The notes under the pieces are model-generated. The model saw nothing but the letters and a program-made list of their open reading frames with translations. It was not told the origin of the DNA and did not search any database. Positions 42,992 to 52,247 of a DNA stretch of 64,000 bases are shown here, in pieces. Origin of the DNA: Marimicrobium sp913061115 (lineage in GTDB: Bacteria > Pseudomonadota > Gammaproteobacteria > Pseudomonadales > Halieaceae); NCBI RefSeq assembly GCF_047729875.1, contig NZ_CP159826.1:1736001-1800000 (forward strand), in the 5' to 3' direction. The translations under genes and the position numbers were made by a program. Numbering within the stretch: the stretch's first letter is position 1; the number at the start of each line of letters is the position of its first letter.

Positions 42992-44062
42992 TTAGCAGCG
43001 CGCAACCAGAGCGGCTTTTAGCGTATCACGCATGGCCCGCAGGCTAGCCTCCGTAGTTGCCCAATCGATACAGCCATCGGTGACGGACACGCCGTATTTT
43101 AAGTCGTCAAGGTTTGCCGGAATATCCTGATTCCCGGCATGTAGATTGCTCTCTATCATCAGTCCGATAATCGATGTGTTACCTTCCAGAATCTGATTGG
43201 TCACGTTCTCTACCACCGACGGCTGTAGTTCAGGTTGCTTGCTGGAGTTGGCGTGACTGCAGTCGACCATGATATTCTTAGAGACTCCGGCTTTAGCCAA
43301 CGCATCTTCGCAAAGTTTGATGTTCATCGAGTCATAGTTAGGACCAGCGGTTCCGCCGCGCAGGACGATATGGCCGTAGGCATTACCCCGTGTGGTGAAT
43401 ACTGAAACCTGCCCCTGCCCATTAATGCCCAGAAAGCGATGGGCCTTGGCTGCTGAATGGAGTGCATTGGTGGCGACGGTCAGGCCACCGTCGGTGCCGT
43501 TCTTGAATCCGACCGCACTGGATAGGCCACTGGCCATTTCACGATGGGTTTGCGATTCAGTGGTGCGGGCCCCGATGGCTGTCCAACTGATTAAATCCTG
43601 TAAATATTGTGGGGAAATCGGATCCAATGCCTCGGTAGAGGTCGGCAGGCCGATCTCCAAGATATCCAAGAGCAATTTACGAGCAATGTGCAAGCCCTCC
43701 TCAATCCTAAAGGAGTCATTGAGGTGGGGATCGTTAACTAAGCCCTTCCAGCCGACAGTGGTACGAGGTTTCTCAAAGTAGACACGCATGACAATATAGA
43801 GCGTATCTGAAAGTTCGTCGGCCAGTATTTTCAGGCGACGGGCATATTCCAGAGCGGCACTAGGATCATGAATGGAGCAGGGCCCCACCACCACAAAAAC
43901 ACGAGGGTCCTGACGATCCAAAATGTCCTCGATCACTTTGCGACTGGCTGCAAGCGTGTCGTGAATTGAGTCTGACATCGGCAGGGCTGACTTCAACAGC
44001 TCAGGCGTAATCAGTATGTCCTGCGAGTCGACATTGATATTGTGAACATCGATGTTGCTCAT
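42992..44062 (-). CDS. 3-deoxy-7-phosphoheptulonate (DAHP) synthase, class I
   Basis: Condenses phosphoenolpyruvate and erythrose 4-phosphate in the first step of the shikimate pathway. 356 residues of the AroFGH family: VVVGPCSIHDPSAALEYARR, MRVYFEKPRTTVGWKGL, WTAIGARTTESQTHREMASG, VGFKNGTDG and VDCSHANSSKQPELQ. The metal and substrate residues in these motifs are intact. Which aromatic amino acid inhibits it cannot be read safely. A short hairpin CAGCC-TTAG-GGCTG lies beyond the stop (42962-42975) without a T-run. Confidence 0.95.
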   Translation of the reverse strand: MSNIDVHNINVDSQDILITPELLKSALPMSDSIHDTLAASRKVIEDILDRQDPRVFVVVGPCSIHDPSAALEYARRLKILADELSDTLYIVMRVYFEKPRTTVGWKGLVNDPHLNDSFRIEEGLHIARKLLLDILEIGLPTSTEALDPISPQYLQDLISWTAIGARTTESQTHREMASGLSSAVGFKNGTDGGLTVATNALHSAAKAHRFLGINGQGQVSVFTTRGNAYGHIVLRGGTAGPNYDSMNIKLCEDALAKAGVSKNIMVDCSHANSSKQPELQPSVVENVTNQILEGNTSIIGLMIESNLHAGNQDIPANLDDLKYGVSVTDGCIDWATTEASLRAMRDTLKAALVARC

Positions 44063-44209
44063 CGTTGGTTACCTGATAAAGTGATTCCAGCTATTTTCAA
44101 GCTAGAGGGGTCCGGATCGGGGTGATTACATCGAACCGACCTCGGGCGCGGAATTTTATAGTAGTCCCAGGGCTTTGTGTAGGCATCATAGGCACTTAAA
44201 CCGTGTCTC

Positions 44210-44223
44210 AGGAGAGTAAATTG
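44210..44223 (+). promoter_or_regulatory. Ribosome site deciding the AddB-like TTG start
   Basis: AGGAG (44210-44214) lies 6 nt before in-frame TTG 44221. The upstream in-frame GTG at 44203 has no such site, so TTG is preferred. Confidence 0.55.
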
Positions 44224-46911
44224 GCCCAAGGCCTCTACGATATTACCCCGCTTGAGCCATTTATTAGGGAAGGCTGCGCACTGCTAACGCCTAACTACCG
44301 TTTGGCCAGACGTATCAAAGCCGAGTGGGATGCTCAGCGTATGGCAGCCGGAGAGCAGGTATGGGAGCCTCTTACGGTGCAGCCGTTGGAGAGTTGGCTG
44401 TTGGGGCAATGGGAGTTGGCTGTCAATCTGGACCTTTTGCCGCCCATTATGCCCCTTGACCCGAATCAGACTCTGGAGCTTTGGCGGCAGGTAATTTGCG
44501 AGCAGGCAGAGCAGTCCCCGGACTATCACCTGTTGCGCCCTGACGCCGCGGCACAGATTGCCAGTCATGCGCGCGATACTTTACAGCGATGGCAGGTCGA
44601 TATGAATGATCGGGGACTGCGCCAATCTTTCGCATTAGACCAGGATTGCGGCACTTTCCTTCAGTGGTTAGTAATGTTTGAACGACGTTTGAGTGCGCAA
44701 AGCCAATGCACGCCCATTGATTGTCTGACGCAATTGCTGAGTATCACGGGGCAACTCCCGGTCGCTCGAGTGGCACTGATAGAATTTGAAGACATTACTC
44801 CACTAGAACACTCGGTGCTCGAGTCACTTGGAGCGAGCGTTAGCAGATTTAGCGCCGTCTCACAGCACGCGAAATGCCTTGCGCATTCCTTTAGTGACAA
44901 GCGGGCGGAGTTAGGGGCAGTTGCAAACTGGGCGGCTAATCTTCACCACGCTGATCCGAAGGCGACTATTGGCATCGTGCTAGGCGACATGGGTGGAGAC
45001 AGAATTCCGCTCGAGTACCTGTTACGACGCGAGTTTGACTGTCTCGGCAATAATTACACGAGTTTGCCGGTGAATTTTTCTACCGGCATCGCTCTTGGCC
45101 AGGCGCCTCTCGTGCGTGACGCCTTATCAACGCTAGGAATGGGCCTGCAGCACACGACAGTGCACGCAGTTGTTCATGTGTTGCGTTCGCGATTCCTCGC
45201 TCTACCCGATGCGCAAAGTGCGCTGGCGCACTGTTTTGTGACCTCGCTTTATAAAGAGGGCAGCGAGAGACTGCTAATTGCTGACTTGCGTTACGCGGCA
45301 GCCAACGTGAGCTTGGGTGAGGAAAGGGGGCTGGTACTGGCGCGGTACTTGCGTGCCCTGTCTGAAATGAGAGAGTTGCGCCCGGCAGCGTTGCCCTCGC
45401 GGTGGGTTGAACACTTCAGCAACATACTGTCTCTGTTTGGTTGGCCGGGCAATCAAGGACTGGATTCTCTGGAGTACCAGCAACTGGAACTGTGGCAGCG
45501 GACCCTCGAAGAGTTTAAGACCTTTGATTCGGTCTGCGAAACGATGCATTACGCTGAGGCATTACAGTTGCTGCGTGATTGTTGTCATCGACAGATATCT
45601 CAACCGCAAACTGAAGATAGCCCGATTCAAGTGCTAGGGCCTCTGGAGGCAGCGGGGCTCGCTTTTGAGCATTTATGGCTGACCGGTATGCAAGGGACAA
45701 GTTGGCCAGCTTCTCCGCGTCCTAATCCGTTTATCCCGGTTTTTTTACAGACACAATTGCAGATGCCCCATGCTACCCCAGAGCGTGAATGGGCCTTCAG
45801 CGAATCGCTGGTGAGTGGCTATGCAAGCGCCTGCCAGACAATGCGTGCTAGCTACTGTCGTCAGATTGATGGGGTTCCGGAGTTGCCCAGTGCATTGCTG
45901 AGCAGCTTTGCAGTTGAGGCGATCGCGGAGCCATCACCCGTCTCAGGCCACTGGGCGAAAGCGCACAGCGCAGGCGTGCTGGAAACACTGCGCGATTCGA
46001 TAGCCCCCGCCTTGGGCGCAGAGGGTCAATCCGCAATCAAGGGGGGCAGTGGTCTACTGGAGGACCAGTCACAGTGTCCTTTTAGAGCGTTTGCACGACA
46101 TCGGCTGAAGGTCGAGCCATTGGGTACATTTACTCTCGCTTTGTCAGCCGCTCAGCGTGGCTCGTTACTGCACGATGCACTTTATGCGCTTTGGGGCGAG
46201 ATTGATGATTACGCAGCACTACAGGCATTGGACACGTTGACGGAGGAACAGGCCGTCGTGCGAGCGGTCCAGTCCGCTATAGACGCAGCCCCCGTGAGGC
46301 AGCGACGACGACTCGGTGAAGCTTACTGGCGATTAGAGTCTCGGCGATTAGTTTCATTACTGCATGAATGGCTTGAGGTGGAACGTCAACGCAGCACATT
46401 TGCAGTAGTACAACGAGAGCAAGACGTTACGTTGGAGTTGGCGCACCTCAAGATTCGCCTGCGCGTGGATCGTGTTGATCAGCTGCCCGATGGCTCTCGT
46501 GTGATCATTGATTACAAATCGGGTAAAAGCAAAGTACAAGATTGGCTAGGTGAAAGACCCGCCAAACCGCAGCTTCTGTTGTACAGTATAGCGGAACCCG
46601 GCAGGGCTGCAGCGTTGGCATTTGCCCAGGTTCGTCCGCGTGATTGTCGATACATTGGGCTTGGCGAGGTGGAAGCAGCAAGTGGTATCAGTACCGATAT
46701 TCCACGTGCGGTGAAGGCGCAGATGGATGCGCAGGATTGGATCTCCCTGAATGCGCGCTGGCGAGAAAATCTTGAGGCCCTCGCGAATGGGTTTATAACG
46801 GGCGAAGCACAGGTTGATCCCCTCGGTTCAACCACCTGCACCTGGTGTGGATTACAGCCTCTGTGCAGAGTCGATGCGCAGCGGGGAATAGTGGAGTTCG
46901 AACTAGAATGA
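44221..46911 (+). CDS. AddB-like PD-(D/E)XK nuclease (probable DNA repair protein)
   Basis: About 896 residues. The N-terminal two thirds resemble an inactivated superfamily 1 helicase (ALLTPNYRLARRIKAEW at the position of Walker A, LGPLEAAGLAFEHLWLTGMQG). The C-terminal nuclease has GSLLHDALYALW and the active-site VIIDYKSGKSK followed by KPQLLLYSI. Four cysteines (QCPFRAFARH, then CTWCGLQPLC near the end) match the 4Fe-4S clasp of AddB nucleases. It overlaps the AddA-like gene by ATGA. The pair would process double-strand DNA ends for RecA, like AddAB or RecBCD. TTG 44221 is the chosen start; GTG 44203 is possible. Confidence 0.82.
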   Translation: MAQGLYDITPLEPFIREGCALLTPNYRLARRIKAEWDAQRMAAGEQVWEPLTVQPLESWLLGQWELAVNLDLLPPIMPLDPNQTLELWRQVICEQAEQSPDYHLLRPDAAAQIASHARDTLQRWQVDMNDRGLRQSFALDQDCGTFLQWLVMFERRLSAQSQCTPIDCLTQLLSITGQLPVARVALIEFEDITPLEHSVLESLGASVSRFSAVSQHAKCLAHSFSDKRAELGAVANWAANLHHADPKATIGIVLGDMGGDRIPLEYLLRREFDCLGNNYTSLPVNFSTGIALGQAPLVRDALSTLGMGLQHTTVHAVVHVLRSRFLALPDAQSALAHCFVTSLYKEGSERLLIADLRYAAANVSLGEERGLVLARYLRALSEMRELRPAALPSRWVEHFSNILSLFGWPGNQGLDSLEYQQLELWQRTLEEFKTFDSVCETMHYAEALQLLRDCCHRQISQPQTEDSPIQVLGPLEAAGLAFEHLWLTGMQGTSWPASPRPNPFIPVFLQTQLQMPHATPEREWAFSESLVSGYASACQTMRASYCRQIDGVPELPSALLSSFAVEAIAEPSPVSGHWAKAHSAGVLETLRDSIAPALGAEGQSAIKGGSGLLEDQSQCPFRAFARHRLKVEPLGTFTLALSAAQRGSLLHDALYALWGEIDDYAALQALDTLTEEQAVVRAVQSAIDAAPVRQRRRLGEAYWRLESRRLVSLLHEWLEVERQRSTFAVVQREQDVTLELAHLKIRLRVDRVDQLPDGSRVIIDYKSGKSKVQDWLGERPAKPQLLLYSIAEPGRAAALAFAQVRPRDCRYIGLGEVEAASGISTDIPRAVKAQMDAQDWISLNARWRENLEALANGFITGEAQVDPLGSTTCTWCGLQPLCRVDAQRGIVEFELE

Positions 46912-49900
46912 ACGGTGTCATCGATGCGCCAGCCCGCGCGGCGGCAATAGACCCCACGCGCAGTTTTTGTGTCAGTGCTCCGGCCGGATCGGGTAAAACT
47001 GAATTATTAATTCAGCGTTATCTGAGTTTGCTGCCTAGAGTTCGGCGTCCCGAGCAAGTGCTGGCGATAACATTTACCCGCAAGGCGGCGGCGGAAATGC
47101 GCGAGCGGGTGATGACGGCGTTGCAGTCTGCCCGAGAGGGGACTCCCTGCGATAGTCCACACCAGCAGGTGACACGGTCACTCGCCGAACAGGCGCTGCA
47201 GGCCGATGAGGACTGCGGTTGGCACCTGCTGCGCGATGTCTCCCGCTTCAATATTAAAACAATCGACAGTTTTTGTGCGGGGCTCACCCGGCAGATGCCT
47301 GTTCTGAGCCAGTTTGGTGGTCAGGCCGACGTTGTCGGCGATGCTTCACAGCTTTATTGTGAGGCGGTAGTAGAGTTGTACAAGCTGTTAGACGAAGACC
47401 ATCCTCTGGCCGCTGATCTTGCGGCGTTGCTACTGCATTTTGACAATCATTGGGAGCGCTTACAGGAATTATTGGTTTCGATGCTGAGCCGCCGAGAACA
47501 GTGGCATGAATATATTAGAGTGCATTATGAGCCGGAAGCCTCTGGTGCCTATCTTATAGAGACAGTCGAGTCACTGGTACATGACGAGCTCGCTGCGCTG
47601 GCGTCTTTATTGGTGCCTTACGAGGCTGGCTTGCTGGAGCTGCTGCAATTTTCTGCGACTAACTTGTCGGAACCGGTACCATCCAATTTTCCTGGAACGT
47701 TAGCGGCTGATTTGTCCGGTTGGCGCAGTCTCAAAAATCTGCTTATGACGCAAGGCGGAAGCTGGCGCAAAAATATTACCAAGCGACAGGGCTTTCCCGC
47801 TGGCAAGGGTGAACTTGAGCAACGCAAAAAAGAGCTTAAATCCATGCTGATTGAGTTGCAGCAGTTAGACGGTTTGGAAGATCGTTTAGCGTCCGTCGGA
47901 ATCCTGCCGGCGATCCAACAAGACAGCCTCTCCTGGCAACTGGTGTTACACCTGTCGCGGTTACTCCCGATGCTCGCAGCACAGCTTTTACTCGTTTTTC
48001 GCAAGCATGGTGTAGTGGATTATAGTCAGGTAACACAATCTGCTCTGCTGGCACTGGGGGAAGATGACGCACCCACAGAGTTGGCGCTGCGTCTCGATTA
48101 TCAGATTGAGCATATATTGGTTGATGAATTTCAGGATACGGCCATTAATCAATATGAGGTTTTGCACAAGCTCACGCGTGGGTGGGGTGAGTACAACGCC
48201 GAAAATCCAGACGCCAACCGGACGTTGATGATCGTTGGCGACGGCATGCAATCTATCTACGGATTTCGTGGCGCGAACATCGGCCTGTTTCTAAAGGCTC
48301 GACAAGAGGGGTTTAACGGCGTGGCACTCCGGCATTTGGAACTGCGCAGCAACTTCCGTTCGGATAAAGGCCTGGTAGACTGGGTTAACCAGACGTTTAG
48401 TCAGGCCTTTCCCGCAAGTAATGATGTTGACCGGGCTCGGGTCAGCTACAGCTCAGCTAAGGCTGTGCGTGCGCAGGGACAACAGCGGCCTGTCGAGATG
48501 CAGGCTTTTAGCGGTGAGGACGCTCGTGCTCACGAGGTCGAGTATATCTGCGCGAGAATTGCAGAGTGTGTCGAAAACGGGCGCGATAGCATCGCCGTGC
48601 TGGGTCGAACCAGAAGCCATCTACAGCCAATCATCAAGCGTCTCAAACAATCAGGCGTCAGTTATAACGCGCCAGATTTGGATAGCCTAGCCAGCTCTCC
48701 TGTGATCGCTGACATGTTGACTCTCTGTCGCGCCCTCGCCAGTGACGCCGATCGACTGGCCTGGGTAGCGTTATTACGCGCGCCATGGTGTGGGCTGCAA
48801 TTGGCTGATTTGTTGTCCGTTACCCGTTGTGGCGACGCGGCACCGCACAGCTCGGTCTGGTCGTGTCTGCACAGTGCTGAACTGCAACAGGTCATCAGTG
48901 ATGACGCTAGTCTGCGATTACGGCACACGCTCCCAGTCCTTGCCGAGGCCAGAGCAAAACGTGATCGACTCGGATTGCGAGTGTGGGTCGAGCAGGCTTG
49001 GGTCGAGCTTGGCGGCCCCGCGTGTGCTGCGGAAGTCGAAGGCTTGGAGGATGCAGAAGATTTTCTACAGTTACTTGAGTTAGCGGAAGGAGAGGGCGTG
49101 GGCCTTGATGTTGATTGGCTAGTAGTACGCCTACAGAAACGGTATATGCGTGCAGGAGATCCGGACAGTAAAGTCAACCTGATGACGCTGCACAAAGCTA
49201 AGGGGCTGGAGTTTGACCGTGTCATTATTCCACAGCTAGACCGAGCTCCGCGTAGCGATGGCCGGGAAATACTACTCTGGGACGAGCACAGCGACGGGCA
49301 GGGCAACCGTTCCTTTTTACTCGCTGCTGACGATCACAGTGCGGATGATGCCCCGACGCTTTACAACTATCTTCGTGCACAGCGTCAGAAAAAATCGCTA
49401 TTGGAGGCGACTCGCCTTTTGTACGTGGGCACGACACGCGCAGTGAGCCACCTTCTACTGACGTGGAGCTTCCAGTATGAGGAAAAAACCGGGTTGCCTC
49501 GTGAACCGTCAAAGCAAACCTTGTTGAGCCCCGTATGGAACACCGTGCGACATCAGATGACGGTTCATGAGTGTCCCACTGCGCTGATCGCTTCCAGTTC
49601 AGTAACAAGCGAACGTCTATTGACGCGACTGCGACGTGATACTAAACACGCGAAAACAGTTTTTTCCTACCCGACTTCAGCCCTAGACATTACAGATATT
49701 CCCTCGCGCTATGACAACCATGTCGAGCGCAGTATTGGCACGGTCGTGCACCTTGCACTCGAGCAATTATCCGCTCGCGCAGTTCTCCCCATAGAGATCA
49801 GCGCCCAAGATCGGCGACGTTGGCGAATGACACTGCAGCAAAAAGGTTTGTCGGGCGGTGTACTTGAGGGCGCGCTTAAGCAGGTTGTGAGTTCTTTAAC

Positions 49901-50273
49901 TCAATCACTGCAAGTCGCTAGTAGCGGGCGATGGGTATTATCCAATGACCACATTGATGCACGCAGTGAATGGCCACTGACGGTGGTTGACGAGCGCGGT
50001 CGCCTCCGTGACATTATCATAGATCGTAGTTTTGTCGACAATGTGACAGGCGAACGCTGGATTGTGGATTACAAAAGCAGTCGACCTACTCCAGAAGAGA
50101 CTCTGCATGTTTTTGCAGCAAGAGAAAACGCAACTTATTTAGAGCAGTTGCGATGTTATCGCGATGCGCTGAGAGGGCTGGTAACGGAACCACTGCGCTG
50201 CGCTTTATTTTTTACTGCTCTGGGGTATCTGCATGCTATGCCTGAATTGGATTTGCCCGCCGTCAAGCGCTAA
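46908..50273 (+). CDS. AddA/UvrD-like helicase-nuclease
   Basis: About 1121 residues. All SF1A helicase motifs are present: Walker A SAPAGSGKTELL (Lys30), Ia AITFTRKAAAEM, II HILVDEFQDT, III VGDGMQSIYGFRGA, IV LRSNFRSD, V MTLHKAKGLEFDRVI and VI RLLYVGTTRA. A C-terminal PD-(D/E)XK nuclease shows WIVDYKSSRPTPEE. Helicase plus nuclease in one chain is the AddA/RecB plan; the upstream gene supplies the AddB-like partner. ATG 46908 overlaps the upstream stop; an in-frame start at 46845 lies inside that gene and lacks similarity. A terminator hairpin encloses the stop codon. Confidence 0.88.
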   Translation: MNGVIDAPARAAAIDPTRSFCVSAPAGSGKTELLIQRYLSLLPRVRRPEQVLAITFTRKAAAEMRERVMTALQSAREGTPCDSPHQQVTRSLAEQALQADEDCGWHLLRDVSRFNIKTIDSFCAGLTRQMPVLSQFGGQADVVGDASQLYCEAVVELYKLLDEDHPLAADLAALLLHFDNHWERLQELLVSMLSRREQWHEYIRVHYEPEASGAYLIETVESLVHDELAALASLLVPYEAGLLELLQFSATNLSEPVPSNFPGTLAADLSGWRSLKNLLMTQGGSWRKNITKRQGFPAGKGELEQRKKELKSMLIELQQLDGLEDRLASVGILPAIQQDSLSWQLVLHLSRLLPMLAAQLLLVFRKHGVVDYSQVTQSALLALGEDDAPTELALRLDYQIEHILVDEFQDTAINQYEVLHKLTRGWGEYNAENPDANRTLMIVGDGMQSIYGFRGANIGLFLKARQEGFNGVALRHLELRSNFRSDKGLVDWVNQTFSQAFPASNDVDRARVSYSSAKAVRAQGQQRPVEMQAFSGEDARAHEVEYICARIAECVENGRDSIAVLGRTRSHLQPIIKRLKQSGVSYNAPDLDSLASSPVIADMLTLCRALASDADRLAWVALLRAPWCGLQLADLLSVTRCGDAAPHSSVWSCLHSAELQQVISDDASLRLRHTLPVLAEARAKRDRLGLRVWVEQAWVELGGPACAAEVEGLEDAEDFLQLLELAEGEGVGLDVDWLVVRLQKRYMRAGDPDSKVNLMTLHKAKGLEFDRVIIPQLDRAPRSDGREILLWDEHSDGQGNRSFLLAADDHSADDAPTLYNYLRAQRQKKSLLEATRLLYVGTTRAVSHLLLTWSFQYEEKTGLPREPSKQTLLSPVWNTVRHQMTVHECPTALIASSSVTSERLLTRLRRDTKHAKTVFSYPTSALDITDIPSRYDNHVERSIGTVVHLALEQLSARAVLPIEISAQDRRRWRMTLQQKGLSGGVLEGALKQVVSSLTQSLQVASSGRWVLSNDHIDARSEWPLTVVDERGRLRDIIIDRSFVDNVTGERWIVDYKSSRPTPEETLHVFAARENATYLEQLRCYRDALRGLVTEPLRCALFFTALGYLHAMPELDLPAVKR

Positions 50274-50291
50274 GCGGCGGCGGGCAATTTT
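50253..50291. terminator. Terminator spanning the AddA-like stop codon
   Basis: TTGCCCGCCG and CGGCGGGCAA pair perfectly over 10 bp, then TTTTA on the plus strand. The helicase stop codon TAA (50271-50273) sits in the loop. The convergent exported-protein gene ends at 50295, so it may serve both. Confidence 0.72.
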
Positions 50292-50294
50292 AGG

Positions 50295-50975
50295 TTACTT
50301 CGCGGCTGGCGCTGTTTCTGCCGATGCAGTGTCTGCTGGCGCTGCCTGATGCTTCAGTGTGAGCGCAATCGCTTCTGCAAATACGATTACAGCGGTTTCG
50401 CCAATCTTAACGCCTTCCATTTTTTCTGGTTCCACATCACCAATGATGTGCACCATGCCACGAGAATCTTTAACGGTAACGGTGCCAGATACACGATTCA
50501 TGCCTTCGACGGTAACAACCGCACGGATGACACGCATATCAGCAATGCCTGGATGCGTGGCGTCTTCTGACACAGCTTCTTCATCAAGCTCAACCCATGG
50601 CGCAGCGATCTCTTCTGCGGTTGGTACGCGCAGCTCAGATTCCATGGCCGCAATGTAAGTGACGACGACGCTATCGCCAACCTTTACCTCTTCTAGCGCT
50701 ATCGCTTTATCTTGTGATTGCAACGTAAACGTGTTGCCACCCGGGCCGCGCAGAGTCACCTGGCGAGTCTTCAGGTCAATGGCGGTGATTTCGGCTTCGG
50801 CTTCCATTGCGACTGCACGACCACCGGTTTGAACTTTGGCCTGAGTTTCGGCTTTAGGCTTGGCTTGGGCTTCTTCATGGTGTGCTGCTTGTGCCAGCAT
50901 CGGTAAGGCAAGTGCTACGAGTGCAATCAGGCCTGTTCGAGCGGCGCGAGAGAGAGTCTTCATTGTATCGCTCAT
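50295..50975 (-). CDS. Exported protein of unknown function
   Basis: 226 residues. A signal peptide is clear: basic start MSDTMKTLSRAARTG, hydrophobic LIALVALALPML, cleavage after AQA. The mature protein begins with a His/Glu/Lys/Ala-rich linker, then two copies of a beta-rich unit (AEITAIDLKTRQVTLRGPGG and GTVTVKDSRGMVHIIGDVEP) each followed by a KVGD/KIGE segment and a V-rich strand, suggesting tandem small beta-barrel modules. The end is Ala/Thr-rich. ATG 50975 has AAAAGGAA 7 nt upstream; the frame extends to a TTG at 50993. I do not recognise a named family. It stands alone. Confidence 0.75.
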   Translation of the reverse strand: MSDTMKTLSRAARTGLIALVALALPMLAQAAHHEEAQAKPKAETQAKVQTGGRAVAMEAEAEITAIDLKTRQVTLRGPGGNTFTLQSQDKAIALEEVKVGDSVVVTYIAAMESELRVPTAEEIAAPWVELDEEAVSEDATHPGIADMRVIRAVVTVEGMNRVSGTVTVKDSRGMVHIIGDVEPEKMEGVKIGETAVIVFAEAIALTLKHQAAPADTASAETAPAAK

Positions 50976-51089
50976 AAACGTATTCCTTTTCAAGTTTTGA
51001 GATCATCTTGATGCTCTAATGCAACAAGGGGGATGACAAGATACTCGCAAGACCCCGCACAATGCAACCTCCGAATGGAGGCGCTGGGA

Positions 51090-52223
51090 TCACGATTTTT
51101 GTGCCAATACTATGTTGAATTGGGCGTTGCTGGCCAACTTCTCCACTCGGTCAAATGTACGCCGCAGAGTAGGCAGGTAGTCGAGATGCCTGTTGGCAAC
51201 TAAGTAAAGTCGCCCGCGAGATTGTAGGTGTTGGCTGCACTGTTGAAGCAAGTGCCGGCCGGCAAAATCATCCACGGTATGCTGCAGATGAAAGGGTGGA
51301 TTGCACAGGATGATTTGCGCTGTCTTATTGCGGTACTCTAGGAGACCATCACCCTGGTGGAAGCTGGCACTGCTTGCCTCTTGCGGAAAGATTCGACTTG
51401 CGTTAAGGCTAGCAGAGCGCACCGCCATTGCCGATTCATCACAGAAAGCAATGTTAGAAGCCACGCCTTGCCTTAAAGCGACTAGGCCCAAAATGCCATT
51501 GCCGCAGGCGAGGTCAATGAGTGTCTCGGCGGGCGCCAAGGTATGCAGTTGCTCCAGCAGGAAGCGAGTACCCATGTCCAGCTTCTCTCTGCTGAACACA
51601 TTGGCTAGGCCGCACAGTTCTGCACTCAACGCTTCACTGTGATAAGTCGCTATCCCAGTATATTCTGGAGCGCTCCGCTCATCCCGTATTGCGCTAAAGA
51701 GACGCGCTTTATGCTGGCCTCGGTGACGTTGTGCGGGGCCTATATAGCGCTCTAAAATGGCTGCCGTATGAGGTGACAAGTGCTTGTCCATGCCGGCGGC
51801 CAATACGGTTGTCTGCTCTGGCAATAAGCGTGCGAGTCGGGACAGCTGATACTCGAACAGCGGCCGCTGTTTGGGAATTCGCAGTACCACCAACTCGGGC
51901 GCAGCGGGAGGCACCTCGGTGCTCCAGACAATGCGGGTCTGCGTTCGCCTATTCGCGCGTTCATTGTGTCTTAGCGCGAGTACAGCCAACGCCGAATCCG
52001 TCCATAAAGCGTGAGGTTCTAGTGCGACACAGAGCGCACCGTAGATATCGTTGACTACCAGTATTCCTGAGCCGAGAATGCCGCGGCGGTGGGTTTCCTC
52101 CAGTAGTAAGGTGTCGGCACTGCACCACGCGACCAGCCGTTCATTGGGGCGGGCAGGGTAGCAGTTCAGTTGGAACGCTCCATAGGGCGTTTCATGGCGA
52201 GCCCCGTGTGCTGCGGCCGTCAT
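51090..52223 (-). CDS. rlmG: 23S rRNA (guanine-1835-N2)-methyltransferase
   Basis: SAM-dependent RNA methyltransferase of 377 residues (E. coli RlmG: 378). It has two domains of the RlmG/RsmC type: a degenerate N-terminal copy and a catalytic C-terminal one with NVFSREKLDMGTRFLLEQL, IDLACGNGILGLVALR, FCDESAMAVRSASLN and the NPPFHLQH active site, then YLVANRHLDYLPTL, specific for RlmG. It is the last of the gloB-mltD-rlmG series on the minus strand. Confidence 0.92.
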   Translation of the reverse strand: MTAAAHGARHETPYGAFQLNCYPARPNERLVAWCSADTLLLEETHRRGILGSGILVVNDIYGALCVALEPHALWTDSALAVLALRHNERANRRTQTRIVWSTEVPPAAPELVVLRIPKQRPLFEYQLSRLARLLPEQTTVLAAGMDKHLSPHTAAILERYIGPAQRHRGQHKARLFSAIRDERSAPEYTGIATYHSEALSAELCGLANVFSREKLDMGTRFLLEQLHTLAPAETLIDLACGNGILGLVALRQGVASNIAFCDESAMAVRSASLNASRIFPQEASSASFHQGDGLLEYRNKTAQIILCNPPFHLQHTVDDFAGRHLLQQCSQHLQSRGRLYLVANRHLDYLPTLRRTFDRVEKLASNAQFNIVLAQKS

Positions 52224-52247
52224 GAAACGCGCACCCCAATGTTTGTA

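Noticed and set aside
48662..49306. Minus-strand frame of 214 codons, Ser/Arg-rich
   Set aside because: Antisense to the AddA-like helicase with composition typical of a shadow frame.
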